A stretch of 64,000 nucleotides of DNA from Mauremys mutica. Taxonomy: Eukaryota; Chordata; Testudines; Geoemydidae. Shown here one piece after another: positions 12,664 to 25,916 of this stretch (position 1 is its first letter; every line of letters starts with the position of its first letter). Under the pieces are notes generated by a model. That model worked only from the letters and a program-made list of their open reading frames with translations, was not told the DNA's origin and made no database searches. The DNA lies in contig NC_059079.1 of assembly GCF_020497125.1 (NCBI RefSeq), positions 15,767,553 through 15,831,552 on the forward strand. The letters run 5' to 3'. The translations under genes and the position numbers were made by a program.

Positions 12664-12671
12664 TTCTAAAA

Positions 12672-13359
12672 CAGGGGTGGGCAAACTTTTGGGGGTTCCA
12701 GAACTTAAGGGCCACATCGGAGCTGTGCCTCCCCAAACAGCCTGGCCCCTGCCCCCTATCTGCCCCCTCCCACTTCCAACCCCCTGACTGTCCCCCTCAG
12801 AACCCCTGACCCATCCAACTCCCCTGCTCCTTGTCCCCTGACCACCCTCTCCTGGGACCCCGCCCCAAACTGCCCCCTGAAACCCCACCCCTTATCCACC
12901 ACCACCCCCCGCTCCTTGTGCCCTGACTGCCCTGTTCCCTCTCCGCACCCCCACCCCCTGACAGGCCCCCCAGGACTCCCACACCTATCCAACTGCCCCC
13001 TGCTCCCTGTTCCCTGACTGCCCCCCGGGACTCCCTGCCCCTTATCCAACTCCCCCGTTCTCCGCCCCCTTACCATGCCACTCAGAGCACCAGGACTAGC
13101 AGCCGCACTGCCCAGCCGGAGCCAGCCGCGCAGTTTGGAGCACCAGGGCAGGCCAGCAACTCTCACAGCCACGCTACCCGGCAGGAGCTTGCAGCCCCGC
13201 CACCCAGAGCGCTGATGGCACTGCGAGCTGAGGCTGTGAGGGAGGGAGGAAAGCGGGGGAGGAGCCGGGGGCTAGCCTCCCTGGCTGGGAGCTCAAGGGC
13301 CGGGCAGGACGGTCCTGCTGGCCGGATGTGGCCTGCGGGCCGTAGTTTGCCCACCTCTA
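12672..13359. mobile_element. hAT-type non-autonomous element, 688 bp
   Basis: It begins CAGGGGTGGGCAAACTTTTG and ends GTAGTTTGCCCACCTCTA, giving inverted ends. The exact 8-bp duplication TTCTAAAA flanks it (12664-12671 and 13360-13367). The interior is strongly C-rich on the + strand ('ccctgactgccc' repeated with variation at about 12780-13060), which produces several spurious glycine/arginine-rich open frames on the minus strand. No transposase is visible. Confidence 0.85.
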
Positions 13360-13367
13360 TTCTAAAA

Positions 13368-16300
13368 GATGGAGCTGATTGTGCTCCTGCCACAACCCTG
13401 CTATGTAGGGACTAACAACTGAATTGTGCCTTTCTTAGAGGGGTTGTCTCTAATGTCCTTCTAAGGCAGTGAAGAATTGTGCTGCCCCTGGTTCAGGGTT
13501 GTGGCTTTTAAGCCACAGTCTGGCCTGTATAATTACATAGAATTGTATTTTGTATTTTTGGACAATTCACAGAATTAAATCAGTACCAGAGAATTCTGAA
13601 GAAGGGTTAAACCCCCCTATATTAAGAATATCAATCTCTATTAAATTCTATTGGTCTCTTCAGAATAATTTCTATAGAACCTGTTGTTTTCTTCCTTTTG
13701 TACAGGACTTTTCTATAAAGAATTATTGATTGGGGAAAACATTTGGTTCCATGGACTTCAGTGGTGAGTTTGGACATACTTTTTGTGCTGGAAATATTTC
13801 TTCTTCTCTGTATGTCTAGCCTGTGGTATCAAAAATATCTACTGCTGGAAAGCTGAGTAGGTTATTTTGGTTGATTCAAACACTATCCTATCTGTGCATT
13901 TGATTTATAGTTCAGAATATCACAGAAGCACAGCCCATCATGGGCTCTGAATAAGTCAACAATATGCAACGTTTTCATGTATTCATGTCCGTTTTGCATC
14001 TGTGTAAATTTTTAGGGCACTCTATTCTGTGCACTGTGTAGTTTGAGAGAATAATAGACACAATTGAGAGAATGCAGAGGACCCAAGACCATGTCTGCTA
14101 GAGAGCATATGGTGTTTCTGGTCTTTGGCATATGTAATTGTGTCCATAAGAATTGTGCTAGAAAATGTAGCAAGTCAATCTGCATATGGTGATGCTGATG
14201 AATCTTTCCAATGATTAGAGATCATATCCTTGGCTACAGGAAAGAATATTAAACTGGCTTGTAGAGGAAGAAATGGGAGAACCTTTGTTTCTGACAGGCC
14301 TTAAGTCTGGATACAGCTTAGTATTACCTAAATTCAATAAATGACTGCAGTAAAAGTACATGTTGACCAACACTTTCAATCTTGGAAAGTCGGTGAGAGA
14401 CACAGGCATGACCCTTGGCACTGAAACTTGCAAATGTGTGACTTACGATAAAAACTGGAGCATCCATATTTTGTTGCATGTCACTTTATAACTGACAGAT
14501 TATAAAGCTTTTAACTGTAGAATCTCTTTTTAAGAATATTATTTCACTGTCGGAAATAAATAAATCTGTTGTCAATTTCTGACAGCTCAACTGTGTGTTT
14601 GGGGGTGCAGGGCGGCTGTTACAGATTGTAGAACAGGTTTATTTGGATCCCACAGTGGGAGATGATCCTTAAAAAACAGGCTTTATCATTGGAAAAACAT
14701 CATAATCTTTTTCCTGTAGCTTGACATGTAATGGAACACGTGTTCTTTGTTTTGGTCATTTGGGGTCTGGGTTGGCATGGGTCCCTGCAGAGGATATTAT
14801 GGAGGTAGGAACAGGACCCCTGCTCTGTCAGCCTGTAGGGCACTTTGTGGGGAAGGGGGAAGGATCCCTGCTATGACAGCCCCAAATACAATTCATGCCT
14901 CCCACAAACACAGTTCATGCTAGTTCTGTCCCCCACCACACACATCATCAATGCTACCAGCCCTGCAATTAATGAGCCCCCACAATTAATAGAGGCTGCT
15001 CCCTCCATCCCCCGCCTCAGGGCTGCTGCAGCTGGCCCCCTGCTCTGCTGGGCTCAAGGATTCTTAACAGTATGTTCTCTTTCAGTTGTAGGCCTCTGGT
15101 TCCTCACCTTCAGGGAGCAGTGAGAAGCGTTAGAGGCAAGCAGAGAAGCTGCCCAGCAGCCAGTAGGGGATTTCAGATCGGGAGAAGGGAGAAGAGGGAG
15201 GGAGTTGCTCAGGTGAACCAACATCTTATCCACAACAGGGGACGGGGTCGCATAAAAAGCCCAGCAACTCAGAGTTGGCTTATGCACCTCTCCCTGGGCT
15301 TCCCCTTCCCAAATAATGTATGCGCTCAGTTCCCCCCTGCCCAAAATCTATTGGCAGCTCCTTCCCTCCCACATTCCTTCCTGCTCCGTAACAGTAAGGG
15401 GAGCTGCTGGAAAGGAGTAAGGGGCCCGGAAGTGCTGCAATAGCAGGAGCATGCCACGCCCTGCCACACCTATTTGGGACGCAGTGCTGTGAAAGAACGC
15501 GGAACTGGCTCCAGCGTTGAATGTATGGTGCCTAATTTTGGAACTCGTGTTGCAAAAGTTGGTCATGTTGGGATCAATTTTCTGGACCCTCAGAGCCATT
15601 CCCAGGAGTTGGTGACTTCAGTTAGCGTGGCTCTAGGAAGGCTTGCTAAGGTCAAGTAGCTTCTAGTTTATTCCTAATTTTGGAGAAGGTTGATTGATAT
15701 GGTTCTTTTCGCTTTTCCTTGGCTCATGCTGTGTGAGAATTGGTTTAAAATTAGTGATGAGAAAAGCGCAAACGATTCAAAGCTTTGGCTGGAGAAGTCA
15801 CCCCGAAATGTTAATGTTGAAGGGCTAATCCCAGAGCCAGTGTAATCAGAAGTTGCTGATTTTTTTTTCAGAACTAGGGTGGAAATTGGGAAAGAAAAGG
15901 ACTTTATGTTGAGATTTTCCTGTACTTCCTATTTCTGGGCTAGAAAGCTACATGAACAGCCTTTCTCACTCTCACAATGACATCTGTTGACCCAAATGCT
16001 TACTGTAACAAAAGAGTGTAGCCATTTATTATTAGAGGGCAATCATTAGATATGATGCCATCAAATTAACTCTTATTTTGCATGTGTGTGATCTCAGGAC
16101 TCAGAGTTGTCTTCCTGATACCTCTACGATGTTACAAGAACATATTTCATAGGTGCTAACTTTAGACTTCTTCCCTGTTGAATTATTATTCCTTGATTAT
16201 CAACAAAATGTGAGGAGGGAAATTGATGAAAACCAGTTTTATTCATACATCTTAACACAAACCATGGGTTATGTACAGGTAACACATAGGATTATGAACA

Positions 16301-18759
16301 GGGAGTGTCAACAATGTATGGAATAAAATATAAGAGAATACACACACACGATACAATGTTGTTATGATACATATAATGATGTTAGGGGTGTTTTCTTTGT
16401 TTTTAAGAACTATTCTATTACAATACCTGATCAGTCTTAAGATTTAAGGAAAGATCTTACCAAAGGCCACCCTTCAGAGGCTCATTTCCTCCAGTGATCT
16501 CAAGAGATAGCAAATAAACTACAAATCCCCAGTCTGGAATTCTTTTTTTTTTCTCCTCTGCCAGTGAATCTGAGCAACCATCAACACAACTTCCAGTGTT
16601 AGATACCCAAGCCAGAGTAAACACACAACCTTCCAGTGTGGCCTCCAACTGCCAAGTTAGGGGGCAACCACATCTGTCCAGTGTGGTTTCCAACCCTTGA
16701 AACCAGAGCCAGTGTAAACACACTGTCTTTCAGCTTGCCTTCCAATCCATAACTGATTCTGGATCAGAGGTGGGGACATCAAGGAAAATGATATGTTAGA
16801 AGGTTCATCACTAAGTTGCCATAGAGACACTATTTAAATTCTGTGACCCCCTGCAGACCATTCTCATGAAATCTCAGAAATTCTTTTCCTAGTTGGAACT
16901 AGGAAATGCCAAAATCCTTACAAGAAAAAATATTGTATTCCTCTAGAAGACCATAGTTTGAGTGTTTGAGAACGTCACTGTAAAAATATTCTACTATTGT
17001 TTAATGAAAGGGTGCACTACAGAAATTGGGGGGTGAAGGGGACAGCTGACTTTTTATTTTAACCTTTTGGGTTCCATTCGAATTTTGTGTGAAGATTCTT
17101 ACTTTAACTATTTTCCCCCAAGCTCCCCCACACATATACACACACACAATCTCCTTAAAAATGTTATAGAAGGCACTGGGAGAAAAGCTGTGGGGTGGGG
17201 TTCAGTCACTTTTTGCTGAGAGGGAAAGTACAAAATTGATAGAGAAAGGAATTATATTTTCCAGCTTTTAAAGGAGGGCAAGGGCATTGCAAACAATTGA
17301 GATTAAATAGAAAATTAAACTATAACAGAGTACTTGACAGTCTCTCTTCTGCATTGATCAGAATGTGCTGCACAAGCTAAAAGAGGGGGCATGAGGGTAA
17401 TCTTTGCTCTGCTGTTTGTTTTTAATATGATCATGTTTTTGGCTCCCAACTACCTCTGACTCCTGAATAAATGCTGCTTGTATCATTCAGAAACACACCT
17501 CATTATCTCATGTTAAATGTTTAGCTGCTAGAAAACCAACTGTGGTGGATAGTATGCCTCTGAAGTTCAGGGCATACAGGAAAGATTTAAGATCAGGATA
17601 TATTTTCAATTAATGACAATACTGTCTGCTAATCCATTATTATGCCTCTTATCTTGTTCTTAGTCATAAATATTTTGTCACTGCACCTTTACAGCAGATC
17701 TGCATTGGGGGGACTACGTTTTACACAACGGGTTTAGCTATTATTGCTCTACTGTTTATCTCAAATGTGCTAACTTGTGCGTATTTGGCAAAATAGTCTA
17801 ATAAAACATATAAACAGGGATGGAGATCAATGGGCATTTTTAAGCTTTCCTCACATGGAAAATGGAGGCTGGTTTGAAAGCCATAGTGCTTAATTTGGGG
17901 AAGGAGGGAGTTAGTTTTAGTTCTCTGAGTCTTGTTTTCAGGAACTGAAAAGCTAGGTCCAGGTTTCAATGCATCACTCTTGAAGCATTGAACAAAATTA
18001 TTCTTTGTTCTTCAGTGAAACTTATCTGCAGAGGAGCTGCATTACTTCCTGTGAAATACAGCCTTGCAGATGTGCTTTGCTAGGAGTCACTCTGCTTCTG
18101 CTTCCTTTGGTTGAGTCGTCAAGAATAGGCACTTTGTGTTGGAGTGAAAATGATGCTGCGTTGCCTGTTCCCAGCTGAGATCGAGCCCTTCTCACCAAAC
18201 GGCCACGATTTCCTGCTAGTTATTCTGTTTGTTTATCTGCAGAGAAATGGAGTATCACTCACTCAAACCAAAGCCTCACCCATTCAGATCTTGGAACAAC
18301 AGGCAGCAGATTCTCAAGCAAGTGCAATTTGAACTAATAATATAAATACATTAAACAAGAAAATATGTAAGGGAACTTGTCAAGGGCTGTTGGGACTGTG
18401 AATGTGCTATGCAATAATTAAATAGTTTAGCTCAGAAAAGCCTGAGATTAGGGTTGAGTTGGAAGCTTGTCCCATTTTTAAGAAGCCAGAAAATATGACA
18501 ATTAATTGCAGAAAATTAAGGCTTTAAGTGGTTAGGTTATATAAACCAGAATAGAAATTGATTTCATAGTGGTGCTTTGCATACTCAAAGAATCACTAAG
18601 TGCTTTATGGTTTAAATACTTGTAGTACAGTAATTGTATGGTTAAATGAATCAGCTGTTATGCTCTGAACAATAGTTCACCGCATCTTTGGAATCAGATT
18701 GGGCTAAATTTTGCCCTCATGCATCGATGTTTACTTACCGTCACTGATTTAAGGTCATG
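13368..18759. other. Mostly unassigned non-coding interval
   Basis: There is no convincing gene. About 13515-13740 ('aataatttctatagaacc', 'acttttctataaagaatt') looks like an interspersed repeat and resembles 47880-48020. About 14800-15660 is a GC-rich block unlike its neighbours, probably an unidentified element. 17700-18340 has short open frames without support. The rest appears unique. Confidence 0.4.
16575..16760. repeat. Degenerate local tandem duplication
   Basis: The phrases 'aagccagagtaaacacac' and 'agagccagtgtaaacacac', plus 'cttccagtgtggcctccaac' and 'gtccagtgtggtttccaac', recur about 60-105 bp apart. This suggests an old tandem duplication. Unit boundaries are not clear. Confidence 0.4.
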
Positions 18760-18890
18760 GCCGTGTTGTGCTAGGTGCTGTACAAACAGAAGTAGACAAA
18801 AAGTTCCTCTCCCAAAGAATTAACAGTCTACGAAAATAAGCAACATACAGAGAGAGGGTGGTTGAGAAGGAGACAGTCAGCTACGTACAC
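18760..18890. mobile_element. Possible 3' tail fragment of an old SINE/LINE family
   Basis: 'gtgctaggtgctgtacaaac' followed by 'tcccaaagaattaacagtct' resembles the common tail 'gcactgtacaaac...caaagagcttacaatct' found with CORE-SINE/L3-like copies. A shorter copy of the first motif is at about 43803-43830. This is recognised from memory. Confidence 0.4.
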
Positions 18891-19430
18891 GTGTTCTTAT
18901 ACTTTATGTAATTACAAAACATTCAGTTAAATAAAAACTGAATTACTCCAATTGCCAGTAAGCATTGTTCCGTTTCTTCCAGAGGTTATGGCAGAAGTGG
19001 ATCTAGAGGCGGAGAAGAAAGGGTAATGACTCTCATCATAAATTCAGGGCAATATGTGAATGTAGAATGGGAGTGGGGGAGGTAAGGAAATGAGATGATC
19101 CAAACAGTAATTAGTCCTTCTCTGTAAGTATGATCAGGACCTCTGGCAGTTCTGCATCCTGCCCTTGGTTTCATCACGGGCTGCTACTATTGAGTGTGCT
19201 GTCTAATTTTCCTTCATTCTGGTTCCTTACACCAAGGTCAAGCTCCTTGGGGAGGGGGTTCCAGATTGGTGGCCCAGCTTGTTGAGAAGGCTTCTGGTTT
19301 CTTATGTCTGTGCCTAGGTTACAGCAAGCCTAGTACCTTCTGTTCATAGTTATTATGAAAACCTCATGAACAATGGTGGCCTGTGACGTAATATGTGCCT
19401 GTCCTGTTGAGGGCTTTTTATGCTGAGCAT

Positions 19431-19828
19431 TAGTGCTGGATTAAAGAATTTTGGGGCCCTGTTCGCTATGGCAATTGGGGTGCCCCCCACACCTTCCTTA
19501 ACCCTGGGGGAGAGAGGAGTCAGTCCTGACCCTGTGGGGGTGGGAGGCTCTGGGGTGGGGGTTGGAGAGTGAGTCTGTTTCTCACTCAACCTGCAGCAAT
19601 GCCTGTCCTATGGGGCTGGCCTGACTCCCTGCTCTGGGCCATTGGTTCTCGCCACAGCATGCAGGCAGAGGCTTCCCACTGTTCTGCCCTGCCACCTTCC
19701 TGGCCCTGGATTGTTTTGCTCCTGTATGTTTTTAGATTTGTTTCTCCTCCTCCCAGTAGTCAGGGGGCCCCACTGAAATAGAGGCCCTATGGAAGTGCAC
19801 CTAGTGCACATTGGTTAATCTGGGCCTG
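19431..19828. mobile_element. Probable hAT-type element, about 398 bp
   Basis: The left end TAGTGCTGGATTAAAG and the right end GGTTAATCTGGGCCTG are imperfect inverted repeats sharing GATTAA. The flanks CTGAGCAT and CTGTGCCA agree at only 5 of 8 positions, so the boundaries are tentative. The GC-rich interior ends in 'ggggccccactgaaatagag'. It is older than the other hAT-type copies if the call is right. Confidence 0.45.
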
Positions 19829-19836
19829 CTGTGCCA

Positions 19837-21001
19837 GGCCACAAACCAGCAGTATTTCAGACTATACTAAGTGGCACGCCGTTCCTAAAAATCAAATGAG
19901 ATATGTACTTCACTGATTAAGATGCCACAAATTTCTGCATTTTCTATTACATAATATTACAGTGAGTGCCAGTCAGGCATTATACTTGCAACATTGACTA
20001 TAATTAAGCTGCATGTAAAAAAGTTTTGGAGAAAGTTTTGTGTACACACTGGCAAGTTGGAGCTAACTTCTGTGGTCAGTGTTCTCAAATTTTCAGAAAT
20101 ATTTTCCTTGGCCTTCAGAGGAAATCTGGCAGTTTTCAGACAAAATGAATTTCCCAAACCAAAGTTATAGGGGAGCTAAAATACAACTTCGTAATAGAAG
20201 CTGATTGCAACCATTATGCAGAATTATGAAAGAAAATAATGCAAAAATACAGGCACAGGGTTGTAACTGTGCCTTTGCGGCTCACAACTCAGGATGCCAA
20301 ATTTAGGACAAACTGCTGAGAAATAGGGCAGATGCACCCCAAGACTGGTGGCTAATTCCCCAAACCAACAAAAGTAAATGTCTGTCTCACCACACTGGCT
20401 AACAAGAAGTCATAAAAGCAGTTTCCTTAGGCATACCAGTCCTTCTATTACCACCAAAAACATTGGATATAAAGATGAGTGGTTCTTTAAAACCAATCTC
20501 TTCAAATAAAAGGTTCTTCTGATCCCAAAGGACCAGCCACACACCCAGATCAATATATAACTCGGATTTTACCCCAAAATCACACTGTTGCCAGTACTTT
20601 AGTATCTAAAATCTAAAGGTTTAGTCATAAAAAGAAAAAGGTGAGAGTTAAAAATGGTTAAAGGAATCAAATAAATACAATAATTGCCAAGTTCTTGGTT
20701 CAGGCTTGTAGCAGTGATGGAATAAACTGCTGACTTAATAAGTCTCTGGTTCCTTCCAAATCCTTGGTAGGCCCTCAGCCCATCGGTTAGAATGCACCCA
20801 TTAATGTAAATTCATAGTCCAGAGGTTTGGGCAGAAAAGAGGCGGGAGCAGAAAAGAAGCAAAATGGAAGGGTTTCCAGGGCCTTTTATATCTTCTGCCA
20901 TGTGGAGGGAACCCCATTCATCTTACTGTGGAAAAGCACAGTAACAAGATGGTGGTCGAAGTCAAATGGGCAAATCACATGTCCATACATAATTTTGCTT
21001 A
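19837..21001. other. Non-coding interval, nothing recognised
   Basis: AT-rich sequence without open frames of interest or recognisable repeats. Confidence 0.45.
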
Positions 21002-21009
21002 ATCACAGC

Positions 21010-21253
21010 CAGCGGCGGTTCCAGGCCCCAGCACGCCAAGCGCGTGCTTGGGGCGGCAAGCCATGGGGGGGTACTCTGCCGGCACCGCGAGGGCAGCAGG
21101 CAGGTTGCCCTCGGTGGTTTGCCTGCGCAGGGTCCGCTGGTCCCGCGGCTTCGGCGGGCGAAGCCGCAGGACCAGCGGACCCTGCGCAGGCAAACCACCG
21201 GAGGCAGCCTGCCTGCCGTGCTTGGGGCGGCAAAATCCCTAGAGCCGCCCCTG
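21010..21253. mobile_element. hAT-type non-autonomous element with a 42-bp-arm internal palindrome, 244 bp
   Basis: It starts CAGCGGCGGTTCC and ends AGAGCCGCCCCTG. The exact 8-bp duplication ATCACAGC flanks it at 21002-21009 and 21254-21261. Inside, 21112-21200 is a palindrome with arms of about 42 bp, one mismatch and a loop of a few bases. It contains the motifs CCTGCGCAGG and GGTCCGCTGGTCC and their complements. The 'gcttggggcggcaa' motif occurs near both ends. The long GC-rich open frames crossing it are artefacts of the palindrome. It is related to 26226-26500. Confidence 0.88.
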
Positions 21254-21854
21254 ATCACAGCAGAAAATCATTATCTATACCCCAGACAGTATGTTTGCCA
21301 GACAGTCTATTCAGTGTAGATGGGTGTCTCCCATTGTCAGTTAAGTGTTCCTTGAGCCACTTAATTTTAATAGTCCTTCCAAGATATGCAAGCTAACTAC
21401 CTTGTGGGCATTACCCAGGAGCAAACATTTTGAAATCCAAGTATAGAACCAATATTCATAACTTCAAATACAAACCCGATACATACATATGGATAGCATA
21501 ATCATAACCTGCAAATCATAACCTTTTCATAGACATCTTACATGCCACATTTTGTACAAGATTTGTTGCAAAGAGATAACAGCGGTTGCAACAATGATCT
21601 ATATGGTCATATTTTAATCAGATAACGTCACAAGCATACAATTGTATAATATATTAAAGACTGTATCATATAATGCACAGAATAGGAGAGTTGAGGATGT
21701 GCTTTTATAACTTAGGTATCTTTTGTGTGATGAATTGCACAACCTTAATGTTAATATTGGACTATTGTAGGTGGGACTGGTAGCCTATTATTAAGTTTGC
21801 CTGACACTTTCCATTATAAGACGCTAGTTTCTTGTGCTTTTAACTTTGCTAAAG

Positions 21855-22400
21855 TTTAAGTGTTTGGCCTGAAATTTTCTATGCTGGGTGTCTGCCTCAG
21901 GTTGAATTTCTTGAAAATATTCAGGAAAACAGTTCGGTTGTTTCTGAGAACAAGATCAGGGGAAATTGTTGTCTTTGCCATGTACAATACTTCTGGCAAC
22001 CTTTTTTGTTTTTGTTTTTTAAGAAGCTCTGGCTCACCCTGGAAATTTGGCAGTGGGGCATTCTTTGTGTCAGCGATGTGTCCTTTTGCTGTGCCCAGGA
22101 AAATTCGATCAAACTTGGCCGACTGATAAGCCTTTGAGAAATGGCCATTTGTGCACAATCAGTAGATCTCAGTAGAGATTTTCAAGAGCTTCACAGCTAA
22201 GTTCCTAGAAGATTCCATCTGCACAGGCCATGCTCCAGTCTGGGGCTGAGCAGGACTTCCCCAGCAATTGCACCTCTGAGCTCCTGTGGGATGCGATGGG
22301 TCTGGGCTCTGAAACTGAAAGCAGGGAGTCTGCCTCACTGGCACATTGATGCCCTCCCTCCTGGGCCCAGGCAGCACAGAGAAGGGAGTGAGGGACTGCA
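21855..22400. repeat. Probable old interspersed repeat, unclassified
   Basis: The run from 'gcctgaaattttctatgctg' to 'gcctttgagaaatggccatt' and then 'cagtagatctcagtagag' has the feel of a dispersed family I have met in reptile genomes, but I cannot name it. The purine-rich part to about 22800 may belong to it. Boundaries are uncertain. Confidence 0.35.
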
Positions 22401-22800
22401 GAGGGGACCAAAGATGAACCTTGGGCAGGGAATCAAGCACATTACATTGGGATAAGGCGCCTGGAGGCAGGGGAGAGGGATACTATGAGTAGGGGTGGGA
22501 GAAGATTGGGAGCCAAGGGACAAGAGTGAGAGACTGAGCTTGGATCAGAAGCTGAGGGAACTGAGCAAGGAGACTGGATCTGGGATGAGAAACCTGAAGA
22601 GTGGTGATTAGGAAAGTCTAGCTGAGGAGAATGGGACTGGAGTGAGGAGTCATGGGTGGGAAAGAAACAACACTGGGGCAGGGGCAGGTTGACTGAAATG
22701 GGGCAGAAGGAATCATGCTTGTGGGGAATCTTCTGCCCACTGGAGCACACTTCTCTTCAGAGCAGGGAATGGAACCAAAGATTCCTTTGCTGTCCGCATA

Positions 22801-24243
22801 TATATGAAACCCACTGGCAAATTGTCTCATCCTCCCATCATGCTGGTCAACATAGAAGATGACAACCTACTATGCTATCAGTTAGGATTGGCCCAAGAGG
22901 CAGAGGTCTATGTGGAAAATCTAAAGGTTCCAACCCTGCTCATGACCCATGTGGATGTCAATATGATGCCACATGATGGAATTCCTGCTTTTTCACTTTA
23001 CTTTAATTTTTAATTAGGTTTGCTGGAAATTTTACACCAATGTATGGTCAAAGACTATTCAAGCCTTTTACACTCCCTGGTGCATAACACTTTGTTCTTT
23101 AATATTACGCTGTCCTAGGCATCTTTTCCAATAACAGACTCTTGGCACATATTTGTGTTGTGTGACATTTTTTATAAGTATTGTCTGGGATAATCCACCA
23201 TGGAATAATCTTTTGGATTATCCATTGGAGCCCTGGTCTTCCAGAACAAACATAAATGTGCTCCAAATAATGCTGTTCTTGTTTAAGAAGACAATCAGTA
23301 CACTGTCAGGTAAAGTAATTACAAGAAGGAACCTATTCTATATTTTTAAGCCAAAATGAGGCACACTGATCAAAATAAGCTCAGTATCGATTGACCCTGT
23401 GTGCTTCAAAAGTGCTCATCTACATTTATGAAGGGATAAAATGAGGAACAGGGGAACTTGTTTTGCCTAATTTGCAATCTTCTCAAATACTGGGGGTCTG
23501 AAAGTTCAACTCAAATGTTACAGGGCTTACGTTTTACATAGGTGCAACTAATGAGAGAGAATCAGAGAGGAGAGCAAAATTCTAATGAAACAATGCATTC
23601 TGTCTCTGTGTGTGCACACCTATTTCTGCCAGTGTAGCTTTTGGAAACTGTTCTTCTGGTTTTAGTACTTTAGCACAGACTTCCCTGTCGCTATACCAAC
23701 ATGCATCGCCTTGGAAAAATAGTGGATTAAATTACAGCAGGGAGAGGCTTACGGATTTGAACTAATTTTGTGAACCTAAAATTTAATTCATAGGATCACA
23801 AAACCTCAGTGAGGTTTACCCATCCATATTTTGGCTCACACACTTTTTTTCCCCCTTCCGTGTGCGAGAATCTGCCTCTATATGTGAATTAGTTGTGGGG
23901 CATAGAGATGCTAATGCTTTGTTTACCATCTCAGGATAAAATGGCACCAGTTATTCATATTGCATTCTCTTTTTCCAGCAGTGATAAAATGAGTGCCTTA
24001 TTTCAGAGTCTAAAGTTGCATGAAGATTAAGTTGGTGAAACCCAAAGTTCAGATAAGCACCCAAAAGCTGGGCTGCTTATCGAACTATAGGCTAGCTATT
24101 TGAAAAACTGAGCAGCCAAATAGATGCCTCTGTCCTGTGTCTCAGCACTGTCTAGTTCTGTCTGGGAACAAAATTGAAAGCACCAGTGCACAAAATTAAA
24201 AATTAGACTTTTTGGACATCAGAAAGGGTTTGGATCATGGGTT
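22801..24243. other. Non-coding interval, nothing recognised
   Basis: Several short open frames (for example 22804-23013 and 23153-23359) lack domains or splice context. No repeats are identified. Confidence 0.4.
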
Positions 24244-24251
24244 GATTAGAG

Positions 24252-24514
24252 CAGTGTTTCTCAACCAGAGGTATGTGTATCCCTGGGGGTACACAGAGGT
24301 CTTCCAGGCAGTATATCAACTCATCTAAATATTTGCCTAGTTTTGCAACAGGTTACATAAAAAGCACTAGCAAAGGCAGTAATAATGTGCTGTGAGACTT
24401 GTATTTTTATGTCAGATTATTGTAAGCAAGTAGTTTTTAAATGAGGTGAAACTTGGGGGTACAAATCAGATTCCTGAAAGGGGTACGGTAGTCTGGAAAG
24501 GTTGAGAGCCACTC
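24252..24514. mobile_element. hAT-type non-autonomous element, 263 bp
   Basis: It begins CAGTGTTTCTCAACC and ends GGTTGAGAGCCACTC, with the exact 8-bp duplication GATTAGAG at 24244-24251 and 24515-24522. The interior includes 'ccctgggggtacacagaggt' and 'gaaaggggtacgg', and no transposase. Confidence 0.88.
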
Positions 24515-24522
24515 GATTAGAG

Positions 24523-25916
24523 GACTAAATCAGCTGTTGTTTTAGCCAAATTGTCTTGCCTATCCCTTAATTGACCTGCAGCCAGGCTCACCTGATTTAT
24601 ACTATGCTACCTGGACTTATTTCCTAATATTATTATTTTAACACCATTTTGCATAGTTGTTTAAGTGAGAATTTACTTCATAGCTCTTTGGGTTCTGTAT
24701 AGGTCTTTCCCAGAATCTGTTACAATGCAAGCTAAGTAAAATGATTTTATCCTGTTTAAAATTCTGTCCAGCATTGACAAGCTTAAGGTGTACCAGTTCT
24801 TCTACTGTCTCTAATTTAGCATCAGCTTAATAGTTATTTGGGTTTAAAAAGAATAAGGGGATAGTTATTAGTGCTTATTAATGTGAGGGACTGTTGGCAC
24901 TAGTGGTACTAATGCGTACAGTAGACAGATATTGTGCAGCTTCTCTTGCATAGTTCTGTCAGCGTATCTTATTCCTGGCCTACCACATCCCTGCAACTTT
25001 ATTTTAGTGCTGAACTTGAATAGCATCCCAATGGCTTAATGAGATATTCTCTTTTAGCTCTGGGTCCTTTTCTATTGGTTTATTTTTTCTCCAGCTGTAT
25101 GTTTTATTCATAATTTATGTTTTGCATTTCGGAGGTACTTTATAGCTCTGCTATAATTTCTGTGGTCTGACTTTTGACTAGGGGGTGTGTAAACCGTGGA
25201 TATTACTCTCTGTGTGTATGCTGCATGCATGCAGTTGCCCATGCGGTTCAGCAAAAATCTGAGAATACGGGATGTAGTCCAAAATCAGCTTCCTCTATTT
25301 GCCTTCTTCGGATGGGGTAATCTTCTTAGATGACTGCTTCCCAATGTGGTAAGACCTTTCCCATTGTTCTTGGGCTTGTATCACAAGCTATTCTTGATAA
25401 GTCTTGACCTGTACTTCAAGGATAGGGTTCCCACAGTATAGGCCCATCTGACAAACTGAAATGGAAGACTCCAATCAAGCCATTTTGTGTAGGTTTGAAA
25501 TGTCACCCAGTTTATTTTACCCAGCCATTGTCCTACCATACTGCCCTGAAGGTAAGCTATCTTATATTGTCTGCTAATTGTTGGTACTGGTAGGTTGCTT
25601 ACACTGAAGAAATAGGCAATAGATTTATGAGGCCACAGGTGGCCTCTCTAGGCAATCTGGTGTTTGAACTGAATTGAGTTAGTTAACAGCACAGGCTTCA
25701 GGAAGTATTGAGCCACACAAAACAATTGTTTGAGAGGTCTTGCAGAAAACACTACTATTGTGCCACAAATCAACAAAACACTACACAAATATAGAGTACA
25801 GCACTTTCCCTGCCTGGATTAGCTTGGCAAGACGCAGGACCACAGTGCTAGTAAGAGAGAATAAAGAATCTTGCTGAGGAACAGAAGGAAGAAAGCAATC
25901 TGTAATTCTTCATAGC
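24523..25916. other. Non-coding interval; possible degraded element at about 25200-25700
   Basis: The minus strand of about 25250-25520 gives short protein-like runs interrupted by stops and frame changes, which could be a very decayed retroelement. I could not tie it to a family. The rest is unassigned. Confidence 0.3.

Noticed and set aside
12565..13172. Glycine/arginine-rich minus-strand open frames
   Set aside because: They are produced by the C-rich imperfect repeat inside the hAT-type element at 12672-13359.
20827..21396. 189-codon open frame on the + strand
   Set aside because: Its centre is the GC-rich palindrome of the hAT-type element at 21010-21253, which gives open frames on both strands.
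25250..25520. Decayed retroelement protein on the minus strand
   Set aside because: Short protein-like runs are broken by stops and no diagnostic motif such as a reverse transcriptase or zinc knuckle was found, so no family is claimed.
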